Origin: Pseudoalteromonas sp. DL-6
GTDB taxonomy: Bacteria > Pseudomonadota > Gammaproteobacteria > Enterobacterales > Alteromonadaceae
DNA: 64,000 nt
Assembly: GCF_004328665.1 (NCBI RefSeq)
Contig: NZ_CP019770.1
Coordinates: 2,294,001-2,358,000, forward strand
Direction of reading: 5' to 3'
Of this stretch, positions 38,352 to 47,111 are shown piece by piece (the stretch's first letter is position 1; every line of letters starts with the position of its first letter). The notes beneath the pieces were generated by a model, which was not told the DNA's origin, ran no database searches, and saw only the letters and a program-made list of their open reading frames with translations. The translations under genes and the position numbers were made by a program.

Positions 38352-38939
38352 ATGAATAAAGAGACTCACTGCCGCTGCCCATGGTTAGATACCTCAAAGC
38401 CCGACTATGTGGATTACCATGACCATGAATGGGGCGTTCCTGTGTATGACGATCAACTACTTTTTGAGTTTTTGACATTAGAATCGGCACAAGCGGGACT
38501 CAGCTGGTATACCATATTAAAAAAGCGTGAGAATTATAAAAATGCCTTCGCCAATTTTGATGTACGCAAAATAGCGGCCTTTACTGAACACGACATAGAA
38601 AAATTAATGCAAAATGTGGGTATAGTTCGCAATCGCTTAAAAATTGTCGCAGCAATTAATAACGCAAAATGCTTTATTACTATTCAAGAAGAATTTGGCA
38701 GCTTTAGTGATTATCAGTGGCGGTTTGTTGGAAATAAACCTCAGGTAAACGATTTAGAAACGCTGGCCGATTACCCCGCAGTTACTGAGGCATCAACATT
38801 ATTTGCAAAAGATTTAAAAAAGCGTGGCTTTAAATTTTTAGGCCCAACCACAGTGTATGCCTATATGCAGGCGTGTGGAATGGTCAACGATCATAGTAAT
38901 AATTGTTTTAGGAAGGAAGAAATTAAAAAGCTCGGCTAG
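38352..38939 (+). CDS. tag: Tag, DNA-3-methyladenine glycosylase I
   Basis: Base-excision enzyme removing 3-methyladenine. 195 residues from the ATG at 38352, which has an AAAGGA ribosome site; an in-frame ATG at 38331 is less likely. Conserved parts: the zinc ligands Cys near residue 9 and His in YHDHEWGVP, the active region AGLSWYTILKKRENY, and the C-terminal ACGMVNDHSNNCF with the second His/Cys pair. It is a DNA-repair gene inserted on the plus strand between flrB and flrA, genes that are neighbours in Vibrio. Confidence 0.93.
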   Translation: MNKETHCRCPWLDTSKPDYVDYHDHEWGVPVYDDQLLFEFLTLESAQAGLSWYTILKKRENYKNAFANFDVRKIAAFTEHDIEKLMQNVGIVRNRLKIVAAINNAKCFITIQEEFGSFSDYQWRFVGNKPQVNDLETLADYPAVTEASTLFAKDLKKRGFKFLGPTTVYAYMQACGMVNDHSNNCFRKEEIKKLG

Positions 38940-38940
38940 G

Positions 38941-39031
38941 AGCGGGTTACGAGACACGAGGTAAACCGGCTCTAAAAGTTAAGCGCAGTGTTTATTTTTC
39001 TAACCTAACACCTAGCGCCTAGTACCTGCAC
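38941..39031. repeat. Dispersed intergenic element, copy A, with degenerate CCTAG heptamers
   Basis: Directly after the tag stop codon: GAGACACGAGGTAAAC (38951-38966), then GTTAAGCGCAGTGTTTATT (38978-38996), then four 7-bp units on the plus strand, CCTAACA, CCTAGCG, CCTAGTA and CCTGCAC (39004-39031). The first two blocks recur with few changes at 51570-51585 and 51608-51626, beside a perfect heptamer array. Confidence 0.65.
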
Positions 39032-39038
39032 TTAACTC

Positions 39039-40475
39039 TCAATCTCTAGAAAGGTTATATTTTTTCATTTTTTCAACCAGTGTGGTTCGCCTTACGCCTA
39101 GCACTTCAGCAGCACGGGCAACAACGTAATCAAAGCGCTCTAATGCCTGGGTGATTAAGTTAATTTCAAGCTCAGCTAAGTACTCTTTAAGTTCAATACC
39201 TTCATCAGGCAATAACCCAGGGGCCGCTTGAGCAAAATCATCTTCGAGATCTATTTCGTCTTCGCTAAATCCGCCGCTAAAAATATCATTAAATGCATCA
39301 CGCTCCATCAGTTCTTCTGGGTACTGAGGCTCATAAGCTTCAACTTCAATATAGCGGTATTTATTTGGTAAATCAGGAACATCCACCACTTTATCAGGAA
39401 ACATAATAACCATACGCTCAACAAGATTAGCCAGCTCACGAATATTACCCGGCCAAGAATGCTCTTTTAAACTATCGATAGCGCGCTCTGTAAACTTAGC
39501 AGTGGTGCCACTTTGTTCATTTACGCGGCGCATAAGCTCTTTAAGTAGCAAAGGAATGTCTTCTGCACGCTGTGCAAGCGAAGGGCTTTCAATAGGAAAA
39601 ACATTGAGACGATAGTACAAGTCTTCTCGAAACGAGCCTTTTTCAATCATGCTTTCAAGGTCACGGTGGGTTGCAGCAATTACACGTACATCGGCTTGAA
39701 TCGCTTTAGTACCGCCAACGCGCTCATAGCTACGCTCTTGTAGTACTCGCAATAGCTTAACCTGCATTTGCAGTGGCATATCCCCTATTTCATCTAAAAA
39801 TAGGGTGCCACCTTGCGCCAATTCAAACCGGCCTTTACGTGCTGAAATAGCCCCGGTAAATGCACCTTTTTCATGGCCAAATAATTCACTTTCTAGTAGC
39901 TCTGCAGGAATTGCCCCACAGTTTACTGGTACAAATGGGCCTTTGTTACGCTTAGACAGCAGATGCACGTTACGAGCAACGACTTCTTTACCCGTGCCCG
40001 ACTCACCTAAAATAAGCACGTTGGCATCGGTTTTAGCAACTTGAGTAATTAAAAAGCGTAAATCTTTTACGGCTTTGGTTTCACCTACAAGTCCATCAAA
40101 GGTGCTTTTTTCTTTATTATGTTGATGCTCATGAGGCAGCATACGCTGATATTGCTGACAATCATGTAGTAACTGAGTTGTAACTTCATGAGTAAATGGC
40201 TCACAAATTAGTCCAACAACATTGGCGAGACTCAGTAGCGGTTTGAGCGTTTCACCAATCAGTAAAAAAGGAAATGTTGGATAGCGTTTAATTAAACTTT
40301 CATGATCTAAAGACTGCAACGCCCCTAACACCACAATACATTCTTTATTATGGTACTGGCTACACGCCTGCTCAAAGTCAGCTTCAGTTTGCAATTGTAC
40401 CGCTTCACCAATAAAAGTAAGCGATGCATATAATCCAATAGAGCGATTGTTATTATTGTCTAAAATTAAGATCAT
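39039..40475 (-). CDS. flrA: FlrA (FleQ type), master sigma-54 activator of flagellar genes
   Basis: 478 residues: a degenerate receiver-like FleQ domain (1-125), AAA+ domain with Walker A GESGTGKE near 156-163 and GAFTGA near 205-210, a linker rich in Asp/Glu, and a C-terminal Fis-type helix-turn-helix ([20 protein letters not shown]). Top of the cascade; it would activate flrBC, flhA and other early sigma-54 units. Transcribed away from fliS, with its own promoter presumably in 40476-40840. Confidence 0.94.
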   Translation of the reverse strand: MILILDNNNNRSIGLYASLTFIGEAVQLQTEADFEQACSQYHNKECIVVLGALQSLDHESLIKRYPTFPFLLIGETLKPLLSLANVVGLICEPFTHEVTTQLLHDCQQYQRMLPHEHQHNKEKSTFDGLVGETKAVKDLRFLITQVAKTDANVLILGESGTGKEVVARNVHLLSKRNKGPFVPVNCGAIPAELLESELFGHEKGAFTGAISARKGRFELAQGGTLFLDEIGDMPLQMQVKLLRVLQERSYERVGGTKAIQADVRVIAATHRDLESMIEKGSFREDLYYRLNVFPIESPSLAQRAEDIPLLLKELMRRVNEQSGTTAKFTERAIDSLKEHSWPGNIRELANLVERMVIMFPDKVVDVPDLPNKYRYIEVEAYEPQYPEELMERDAFNDIFSGGFSEDEIDLEDDFAQAAPGLLPDEGIELKEYLAELEINLITQALERFDYVVARAAEVLGVRRTTLVEKMKKYNLSRD

Positions 40476-40840
40476 CTTTAGCGAGCCATTTATTTCACTA
40501 ATTTGTTTTATTAATCAAATTGTAAGCCAGTTGGATTTGGATGCAAGCAATAGCGGCGATTTTTTGACATTAACGCCAAAAAACAGACACCCGCCCTGTA
40601 AAGCCAATACTTTATAACTAATAACTCTTTAGCTATTTATAACGGCATACCTACTTAGGATGAATTATCTAACACGTTTTGCCACTGATAAGGATGCGAC
40701 TCTACACAGAAGAAACTCATAAAAAGTGCTATTATTACTTAAAGGTGTGACTGTTTTTGCCGATAAGTAATAGTCAAACTTATGTTGGAACTAAACTTGC
40801 TTAAGGTTCTACACAGTAATTAAAATTTGAGGAATTACCT
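40476..40840. other. 365-bp divergent intergenic region between flrA and fliS
   Basis: Contains the sigma-28 promoter of fliS (40740-40766) and about 75 nt of fliS leader. The flrA side must hold the flrA promoter, but I could not pick a convincing sigma-70 site. I see no open frame with a ribosome site and no strong hairpin. Confidence 0.7.
40740..40766 (+). promoter_or_regulatory. Sigma-28 (FliA) promoter of fliS
   Basis: TAAAG at 40740-40744, 14-nt spacer, GCCGATAA at 40759-40766: a full match to the FliA consensus. The -10 end is 75 nt from the fliS start. Confidence 0.9.
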
Positions 40841-41236
40841 ATGGCTCATGCATCAATCAATAAATACCGTCAAATAACAGTTAGCAGCGTTAAAGAGATG
40901 ACTCCCTACGACCAAGTTAAACTCGTGTTTGTAAATATTGTTGGCAAGCTCTCTGCTGCAAAAGGATTTATTGAACGTAAAGAGTTAGAAAAAAAAGGCA
41001 ACGCAATCTCTGATTGTATTGTGTTACTTGGTGCGTTGCAGCAAGTGTTAAATTTTGAAGACAATAATGAAGTATCAACTAACTTAGACTCTTTGTACGA
41101 TTACTGTCAGCGTTGTTTATTAACTGCAAACCTTGAAAACAACATTGATAAAATTGATGAAGTAATTACCTTAATTAAAGAGATTAAGTCAGGCTGGGAA
41201 GCAATTCCATTCGAACAAAGAGAACCACAACTGTAA
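40841..41236 (+). CDS. fliS: FliS, flagellin export chaperone
   Basis: 131-residue helical protein that binds the flagellin C-terminus and prevents early polymerisation. Family features: an early tyrosine (NKYRQ), MTPYDQVKLVFVNIVGKLS, IVLLGALQQVLNFE and LYDYCQRCLLTA. A GAGGAATT ribosome site precedes the ATG. It sits on the plus strand, apart from and convergent with fliD, whereas in many genomes fliD and fliS are co-transcribed. Confidence 0.94.
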   Translation: MAHASINKYRQITVSSVKEMTPYDQVKLVFVNIVGKLSAAKGFIERKELEKKGNAISDCIVLLGALQQVLNFEDNNEVSTNLDSLYDYCQRCLLTANLENNIDKIDEVITLIKEIKSGWEAIPFEQREPQL

Positions 41237-41559
41237 TGACTTTAAAGCAGGTTACGAGCTCACAAATTACTGATAGTAAGACCAGAGACTACTGCAATGA
41301 GCTGGTTAGTTTGATTGCTGACTCTCAGGATTGGGATATTGAGCAAGCACTGAATATTCATAGCCGGTTAGACAGTTACATGAATGAATCTTTAAAGCAT
41401 GACGACGGTTTATATTCTGAATCTGAGCTTGAGTTTTTAATCGCATTTGTGGCAAAGCTTTCAACACTATTTGATAGCGAAAAACAAAAGTTAGCGATAG
41501 AAATTATAAAGAAACAAAAAAGCAAAGGTGCAGTGAATAAGTATAAATCTAATATTTAA
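41236..41559 (+). CDS. Small helical protein after fliS, possible FliT/FlaI-type chaperone
   Basis: 107 residues, predicted mostly helical, acidic in the middle and basic at the end (KKQKSKGAVNKYK). Its ATG overlaps the fliS stop (TAATG), so it is coupled to fliS under the same sigma-28 promoter. I do not recognise the family with certainty. Position and size match FlaI/FliT-like proteins (filament-cap chaperones) of Vibrio. No signal peptide or membrane segment. Confidence 0.6.
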   Translation: MTLKQVTSSQITDSKTRDYCNELVSLIADSQDWDIEQALNIHSRLDSYMNESLKHDDGLYSESELEFLIAFVAKLSTLFDSEKQKLAIEIIKKQKSKGAVNKYKSNI

Positions 41560-41600
41560 AAATATTATTTACTTTAGCTCCCCCTATTTTATTCCCCTTT

Positions 41601-41640
41601 ACAGAGTGATTAAGCAGATTTTTCACTCTGTATTTTTATT
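41601..41640 (+). terminator. Terminator after fliS and the FliT-like gene
   Basis: Stem ACAGAGTGA (41601-41609) / TCACTCTGT (41623-41631), 13-nt loop, followed by ATTTTTATT on the plus strand, 42 nt after the last stop codon. Confidence 0.7.
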
Positions 41641-41698
41641 TCCTCAAGCCTCACTATAAAACAACACAGTTAGTTACTAACAATCGAACAAACATAAA

Positions 41699-41752
41699 AA
41701 AACCCGACTCATAAGCCAGGCTTTATTTGCTAAACAAGGTTAATTGTTTAGC
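41699..41752 (-). terminator. fliD 3' end with two hairpins
   Basis: On the minus strand a perfect 9-bp hairpin (GCTAAACAA / TTGTTTAGC, 41729-41752) spans the fliD stop codon. A second, imperfect stem with G-U pairs (AGCCTG / CGGGTT) then runs into seven T. The second is the likely terminator. Confidence 0.55.
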
Positions 41753-43172
41753 TAGACTTTTTAACCACACCAGGTAGGTTAGCTAATTGCTGTTGCAAGT
41801 AACTCCCTGTCGAGTTTAGGTTAGCAACGAGTAAATCCATTGCGTTGTACTGGCTATATAATCGCTCTTCATATTTAGCCATACGGGTATTAAACTTTTC
41901 TACGTCAGTTTCTAGTTTAGAAATTTGTGATTCGCGGCCTTCTATACGAGAGCTGATAATACCATCAGACGCAGTATAGCCTTTAATCACCGTGTCTAGC
42001 TGACCAACAAAACCATCACCATCATTTTCACCAACGAAAAACGTTTGAATAGCTTGTGGATCGCTTTCTACCGCAGTTTTAAGCGCATCAGAATCAATAC
42101 TTAATTTACCTGAACGCTCCGTTCTAATACCAAAATTAGCTAAAAAGTCGGTATTACCATTACCCGTACTAAATTCTGAGGTTAATAACGAGCGAACTTG
42201 ATTTACAGAGCCTCTAAGTAATGAATCACCCGCAAGCGCACCTACCCCCTCTTCAGCACTAGAGCGACCTAACTGATTTGATAAATCAATAAACGCATTA
42301 AACTTTTCTACAAACGATTTTAATCCAGCCGAAACGTTATTATTGTTCTCTGTTATCGTTGCTTTACTTAAATCATCATCTGCGTTGTGCGTTTTTTTGG
42401 CATTAATGGTGACACCCTCAATGACATCTTTAAATTCATTTGTACTGCTCGTCGCAACAAGCGTCCCATCAATCGTAATTGAGGCATCGGTCGCTGCCGT
42501 TACTTCGTTTAGGTTTTCAGCATAAGTTGCTGATGCTGTATCACTATCATAGGCAAGGCGAGATAAACCCAAGGCATCTGTATTATTGCCATCAGAGACA
42601 TCATCAACCACAATTTTTATTGCGTTTTCTGCGCCAGTCTCCTTACTTGATAATACCAATCGCTGCCCCGTATCATCGGTAATAATAGTGGCATTAACTG
42701 AGTCGTTATCGGTAGAATTATTAATAGCATCACGAATATCAGCAAGGGTTGCTGTATCTGACACATCAATATTAAAATTATTACTACCTGAACTAATGGT
42801 TAGCTTACCCTCACCCACGGCCTCATCACCTGCTATGGCACTTGAGGTTAACTTGTGGTTTTCAGCTAAGCTGTTTACTTTTATAGAATAGTTGTTAGTT
42901 TGCGCGTTTTTTTCAGAGCTTAAAGAAACAAAGTCGTCACCACCACTGATAGTACGCTTTTGAAAGTTTTCGATGTCCCCCAATGATTCTAGTGAACCAT
43001 TAAGCTCTTCTAAAGACGCTTTTAAGGTCCCTACCGCAGAAATGTCCGTAGTAAAGTTTGCTTGCTGTTGTGTTACCCGTGCTTGATAAGGAGCTTTTTC
43101 AGCATTGACTAAAGCAGTTACAATTTCATTAACTTGAAGCCCTGAACCTATACCTGTAAATGAAATAGCCAT
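41748..43172 (-). CDS. fliD: FliD, filament cap protein
   Basis: 474-residue cap that folds flagellin at the filament tip. Conserved N-terminal coiled coil (GSGLQVNEIVTALVNAEKAP), variable D2/D3 centre, and C-terminal domain (VSAGLKSFVEKFNAFIDLSN, then LETDVEKFNTRMAKYEERLYSQYNAMDLLV). Downstream of flaG by 27 nt. Confidence 0.95.
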   Translation of the reverse strand: MAISFTGIGSGLQVNEIVTALVNAEKAPYQARVTQQQANFTTDISAVGTLKASLEELNGSLESLGDIENFQKRTISGGDDFVSLSSEKNAQTNNYSIKVNSLAENHKLTSSAIAGDEAVGEGKLTISSGSNNFNIDVSDTATLADIRDAINNSTDNDSVNATIITDDTGQRLVLSSKETGAENAIKIVVDDVSDGNNTDALGLSRLAYDSDTASATYAENLNEVTAATDASITIDGTLVATSSTNEFKDVIEGVTINAKKTHNADDDLSKATITENNNNVSAGLKSFVEKFNAFIDLSNQLGRSSAEEGVGALAGDSLLRGSVNQVRSLLTSEFSTGNGNTDFLANFGIRTERSGKLSIDSDALKTAVESDPQAIQTFFVGENDGDGFVGQLDTVIKGYTASDGIISSRIEGRESQISKLETDVEKFNTRMAKYEERLYSQYNAMDLLVANLNSTGSYLQQQLANLPGVVKKSS

Positions 43173-43199
43173 AATACTTACCCTCTTAAATTGCTCAAA

Positions 43200-43586
43200 C
43201 TAAACTTTAAAATCAACTAACACGCCAGTGGCTTCTGCTAATTTAGCAACAATACCTAATACTTCTTCAGAGGGATATTGCTTAACTAAATCACCGCTTT
43301 CTTTATCAATTACCTTAATAACATTACGGCCAGAATCTTCATCTACTTTAAACTGTAGGCTACGATTCATTTCGCCCATAAAGTCCTGCAATTGCTGTAC
43401 CACCTTCTCTAGTTTTTCAGGTGACAACTCAGTTTCAGAGACTGCACTATTACTTGCCGTGGTGGTGATGGATGTATTCTTTTGCTCATCGGTGTTTTGC
43501 TTAACTTGTGATGGGGCTTGGTAACTTGAGCTAACCTCACCTTTTTGCGCTGAGCTGATATTTAGATTTAAACTTTGCGTTTCCAT
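43200..43586 (-). CDS. flaG: FlaG, filament-length accessory protein
   Basis: 128 residues: a Ser/Thr/Gln-rich N-terminal half and the conserved FlaG domain at about 60-128 (LEKVVQQLQDFMGEMNRSL, LQFKVDEDSGRNVIKVID, KQYPSEEVL). Between flagellin and fliD as in Vibrio and Pseudomonas. I found no clear promoter of its own, so it may be expressed by read-through from the flagellin gene. Confidence 0.92.
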   Translation of the reverse strand: METQSLNLNISSAQKGEVSSSYQAPSQVKQNTDEQKNTSITTTASNSAVSETELSPEKLEKVVQQLQDFMGEMNRSLQFKVDEDSGRNVIKVIDKESGDLVKQYPSEEVLGIVAKLAEATGVLVDFKV

Positions 43587-43634
43587 AATTCGCTCCTACT
43601 ATAAAGCGATATAAAGCTTTATACCTATACAAGA

Positions 43635-43656
43635 AAGGAAGGGTTGCCCCTTCCTT
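43635..43656 (-). terminator. Hairpin between a flagellin gene and flaG
   Basis: Perfect 9-bp stem AAGGAAGGG / CCCTTCCTT with a 4-nt loop, 31 nt after the flagellin stop. On the minus strand it is followed by a short, broken T-run (TTTCTTG). Probably a partial terminator that lets some transcripts reach flaG-fliD. Confidence 0.65.
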
Positions 43657-43686
43657 AGTAGTTAAAGTATAGAGCTTATTGTTAAA

Positions 43687-45168
43687 TTAACCTAATAAGC
43701 TAAGTGCTGCCTGTGGTAACTGGTTAGACTGAGCTAAGATTGTTGTACCAGCCTGTTGCATAATCTGGTTCTTAGTTAGTTTAGCCGTTTCTGCAGCGTA
43801 ATCTGTATCTTCGATGCGGCTTTTAGAAGCTGATACGTTTTCTGATACGTTTGCAAGGTTAGCGATGGTAAAGCCAAAACGGTTTTGTACCGCACCTAAG
43901 TCTGCACGTTGTGCATCAATTTGCGCAAGCGCCGCATCAATTGTTTCGATTGCGTTTTGTGCACCAGCACTAGTTGTACCAGAAATATCAACAGTCTCTA
44001 CTGAAACTAATTTACTTGTACCACCTGTTGCTCCGATAGCTGCAGCGCCAGTTCCTAAAACTTCGTTTGCCGTAGTACCTGATACACCAATTTTATCAGG
44101 TGAGCTTAGGCTTAATGAAGATGTAACGCTCATTGCAGCATTTGCACTAGCAACCTGAGCACCAGCTGTTAAGTTATTTTCTAAGCTTACGGTTGCATTA
44201 GCAGTGGTAGAGCCAGTAATCTGAATACCATCAACACCTTCAGTTTTAAGCGTTAGTTTACCGCCGTTTACAACTGCATCGTAACCATCTGCCTGCAAGT
44301 CAGCTGCTAAGCGGTCAATATCACCACCATAGTTAGCTAAGTCGTAAGAATCAGCACCTACGCCATCATCAGCACCATCAACCACACCTGAAGCGCCTGT
44401 AGCGGTGTTACCAATTTCTAAGATACCGTCATCACCGGCACCTAGCGCAGAGATTGTTACATCTAATTTTGCAGTTGCAGTCACACCTGCAGCAGCCTCA
44501 TTAATTGTAGTGGCAATTGTTGCAGCGCCATCGCCAGCACCAACCGCTGTACTTTTACCATTTATAACTAATGCAGCATCAGCAGTAGTTGCTGTAGTTA
44601 ACGCTGTTGCAGCAGCAGCAACACCTAAAACACTACCTGCACCTTCAATTTTGTTTGCGCCAATGGCATCAGCAGAAACATCACGCAGACTTACGTTGAT
44701 TGTTTCGTTAGCGTTTGAACCCACTTGGAATTGTTTAGTACCGAACGAGCCATCTAGTAAGCTTGTACCACCAAATTTAGTCGTTTCAGCGATACGAGTA
44801 AGCTCTTGCTGTAATGCGCCCACTTCTTTTTGTAGTGCGGCACGAGCGTTTGCATCGTTTGAACCATTAGCTGATTGCAAAGATAGGTCACGCATACGTT
44901 GTAAGATGTTTGATGACTCTTGCATCGCACCTTCAGCGGTTTGCGACATTGAAATACCGTCATTCGCGTTACGCTGAGCAACACCTAAACCATTAATTTG
45001 TGAAGAAAGACGGTTCGCAATTTGTAGACCTGCCGCATCATCTTTCGCACTGTTAATTTTCATACCAGATGAAAGACGTTGCATTGATGTACCTAATGCG
45101 TCGCTAGATTTTGATAAGTTTCTTTGTGCATTTAGTGATGCAACGTTAGTATTTACTGATAAAGCCAT
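43687..45168 (-). CDS. Flagellin, copy 1 (sigma-28 promoter)
   Basis: 493-residue filament protein. Conserved D0/D1 N-terminus ([20 protein letters not shown]) and C-terminus ([19 protein letters not shown]) surround an Ala/Gly/Thr/Asp-rich central region at about 175-400. It is longer than Vibrio flagellins. Close paralogue of the neighbouring gene at 45385-46836: ends almost identical, centre diverged but alignable (both contain LQADGYDA and EGVDGIQ). A sigma-28 site lies 94 nt upstream. Confidence 0.96.
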   Translation of the reverse strand: MALSVNTNVASLNAQRNLSKSSDALGTSMQRLSSGMKINSAKDDAAGLQIANRLSSQINGLGVAQRNANDGISMSQTAEGAMQESSNILQRMRDLSLQSANGSNDANARAALQKEVGALQQELTRIAETTKFGGTSLLDGSFGTKQFQVGSNANETINVSLRDVSADAIGANKIEGAGSVLGVAAAATALTTATTADAALVINGKSTAVGAGDGAATIATTINEAAAGVTATAKLDVTISALGAGDDGILEIGNTATGASGVVDGADDGVGADSYDLANYGGDIDRLAADLQADGYDAVVNGGKLTLKTEGVDGIQITGSTTANATVSLENNLTAGAQVASANAAMSVTSSLSLSSPDKIGVSGTTANEVLGTGAAAIGATGGTSKLVSVETVDISGTTSAGAQNAIETIDAALAQIDAQRADLGAVQNRFGFTIANLANVSENVSASKSRIEDTDYAAETAKLTKNQIMQQAGTTILAQSNQLPQAALSLLG

Positions 45169-45261
45169 GTTATAACTCCTGATTACTTTCGTAATGTAAC
45201 TAATTGATTTTAACCAAGAGCCATCACAATAAAAATCTGTTCAAGCTCCGTTCTAATTAAG

Positions 45262-45288
45262 TTAACGGCCGTTATAAAATTACCTTTA
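45262..45288 (-). promoter_or_regulatory. Sigma-28 promoter of flagellin copy 1
   Basis: On the minus strand: TAAAG, 14-nt spacer, GCCGTTAA (7 of 8 to GCCGATAA). The -10 end is 94 nt before the start codon. Confidence 0.83.
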
Positions 45289-45340
45289 GCTTTTTTTTAA
45301 AAAAAACAGTAAAAACTTTTAATTGATTGAAATACAGACA

Positions 45341-45370
45341 AAAAAGCCAAGCATATTTGCTTGGCTTTTT
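45341..45370. terminator. Terminator after flagellin copy 2
   Basis: Perfect 13-bp stem AAAAAGCCAAGCA / TGCTTGGCTTTTT with loop TATT. It lies 14 nt after the flagellin 2 stop and ends in a T-run on both strands, separating the two flagellin genes transcriptionally. Confidence 0.9.
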
Positions 45371-45384
45371 ATAGTTAGCGGATA

Positions 45385-46836
45385 TTAGCCACCTAAAAGA
45401 CTTAATGCTGCCTGTGGCAACTGGTTTGCCTGAGACAAAATAGTGGTACCTGCTTGTTGCATTATTTGGTTTTTAGTTAGTGTTGCGGTTTCAAGCGCGT
45501 AATCAGTATCTTGAATACGACTGCGAGAAGCTGACACATTCTCAGATACGTTAGCAAGGTTGGCAATGGTAAAACCAAAACGGTTTTGTACCGCACCTAA
45601 GTCTGCACGCTGGGCGTCAATTTGCGCAAGCGCCGCATCTATAGTGTTAATCGCAGACTGCGCACCCGCACTAGTCGTACCTGATATATCAACACTTTCA
45701 ACAGATGTTAATTCACCAGAACCACCGGTAGCTGAAATATTTGTACCGCCTAGAATATCATCTACATCAGTACCCGATATGCCAATTTTTTCTGACGAAG
45801 ATAAGGTCAGTGATGATGAAACACTGATATCATTATTGGTAGCGCCACCAGCTACTGGCGTACCACCTGTTGCATTGTTAGCAATAGTAGCTGTACCGGC
45901 AGTACCTGTCATTTGAATACCATCAACGCCTTCAGCTTTTAGTGTTAACGAACCATCGTCTACGATTGCATCATAGCCATCGGCTTGCAGCTTTTCAGCA
46001 AGACGATCAAGATCACCACCAAATTCTGATAGTTTATACGTATCAACCGCAGCGCCAGCTTTGCGAAGAGTTAAGTCACTGTTATCCGCTGATGTCAGTC
46101 CTGCAATAGTGACATCTAATTTTGCAGTTGCAACTACGCCTGTTGCCTCTTTGTTAATGGTATCGGCTATTTCAGCAGCTCCCTTACCCGTAACACCTGC
46201 ATCAGGGATTGCAACACCATTAATATTTAGTCCTGCCGTAGCAACTGCACCTGTTGCCGTAGCAAGCGGTGCTGTTTGTGTTGCAACAGCACCCAGTAAC
46301 GTACTGTTTCCTTTTACTTCATATGCACCAATAGCGTTTGCAGCAACATTACGCAAACTTACATTAATGGTTTCATTCGCATTTGCACCTACCTGAAACT
46401 GTTTAGTACCAAAAGTGCCGTCAAGTAAGCTGGTGCCACCAAATTTAGTGGTATCTGCAATTCGAGTGAGCTCTTGTTGCAAGGCTGCTACTTCTTTTTG
46501 CAGTGATGCACGGTCAACCGCACTATTTGAACCATTCGCCGATTGCAGTGATAAGTCACGCATACGTTGCAGAATATTTGCTGACTCTTGCATTGCACCT
46601 TCAGCAGTTTGCGCCATAGAAATACCATCGTTGGCATTACGCTGAGCAACCGTTAGGCCATTTACCTGAGACGTTAGTCGGTTGGCAATTTGTAAACCTG
46701 CAGCATCGTCTTTTGCGCTATTAATACGCAAACCAGATGATAGTCTCTGCATTGAGGTTTCAAGTGCCATGCTAGATTTAGATAGATTGCGTTGCCCATT
46801 AAGTGATGCAACATTTGTATTTACGCTTAAAGCCAT
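45385..46836 (-). CDS. Flagellin, copy 2 (sigma-54 type promoter)
   Basis: About 483 residues from the ATG at 46836 ([15 protein letters not shown]). An upstream in-frame ATG at 46857 would add MKLGDGK, but that stretch contains the AGGAGA ribosome site. Same layout as copy 1: conserved D0/D1 ends, variable centre at about 175-390. Upstream I find a sigma-54 type site and no sigma-28 site, so the pair is probably regulated separately. In Vibrio the sigma-54 flagellin is the essential one. Confidence 0.95.
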   Translation of the reverse strand: MALSVNTNVASLNGQRNLSKSSMALETSMQRLSSGLRINSAKDDAAGLQIANRLTSQVNGLTVAQRNANDGISMAQTAEGAMQESANILQRMRDLSLQSANGSNSAVDRASLQKEVAALQQELTRIADTTKFGGTSLLDGTFGTKQFQVGANANETINVSLRNVAANAIGAYEVKGNSTLLGAVATQTAPLATATGAVATAGLNINGVAIPDAGVTGKGAAEIADTINKEATGVVATAKLDVTIAGLTSADNSDLTLRKAGAAVDTYKLSEFGGDLDRLAEKLQADGYDAIVDDGSLTLKAEGVDGIQMTGTAGTATIANNATGGTPVAGGATNNDISVSSSLTLSSSEKIGISGTDVDDILGGTNISATGGSGELTSVESVDISGTTSAGAQSAINTIDAALAQIDAQRADLGAVQNRFGFTIANLANVSENVSASRSRIQDTDYALETATLTKNQIMQQAGTTILSQANQLPQAALSLLGG

Positions 46837-46914
46837 TTTACCATCTCCTAGTTTCAATCAGAATGTGGTTCAAAATATTTAAGCAAAAACCACACTGTCT
46901 ATGACTAGTTGAAT

Positions 46915-46929
46915 GCATTACTTGTGCCA
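46915..46929 (-). promoter_or_regulatory. Putative sigma-54 promoter of flagellin copy 2
   Basis: Minus-strand TGGCACAAGTAATGC: perfect TGGCAC -24 element, spacing of 10 between GG and GC, -12 element ATGC. It ends 79 nt before the start codon. Confidence 0.7.
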
Positions 46930-47057
46930 ACTAATAATAAAATATTAAACCCATGTTTTATAACAACTAAATAACGTTTATTACGGTATTTAATAAATAG
47001 TGAGCATTTTTTTGACAGGAGAGAAAAAGGGGGGTGACAGTTTTTTGCCGCTTCGTT

Positions 47058-47102
47058 AAGGCAAGTTATTACCTATTTTTCCTAAAAGTAATAACCTGCC
47101 TT
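47058..47102. repeat. Inverted repeat downstream of flgL
   Basis: Arms 47058-47072 and 47088-47102 pair over 15 bp with one mismatch (core GTTATTAC / GTAATAAC flanked by GGCA and TGCC). It begins 9 nt after the flgL stop. No T-run follows on the minus strand, so it may be a transcript 3'-end stabiliser, not a plain terminator. Confidence 0.6.
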
Positions 47103-47111
47103 GGATGGTAT

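Noticed and set aside
40564..40569. TTGACA as a -35 box in the flrA-fliS gap
   Set aside because: No acceptable -10 element 16-18 nt downstream on the plus strand; the fliS sigma-28 site explains the start better.
44405..44977. 190-residue plus-strand open frame opposite flagellin copy 1
   Set aside because: Shadow of the Ala/Thr/Gly codon bias of the flagellin gene; no ribosome site, no family resemblance. A similar shadow occurs opposite flagellin copy 2 (46061-46396).
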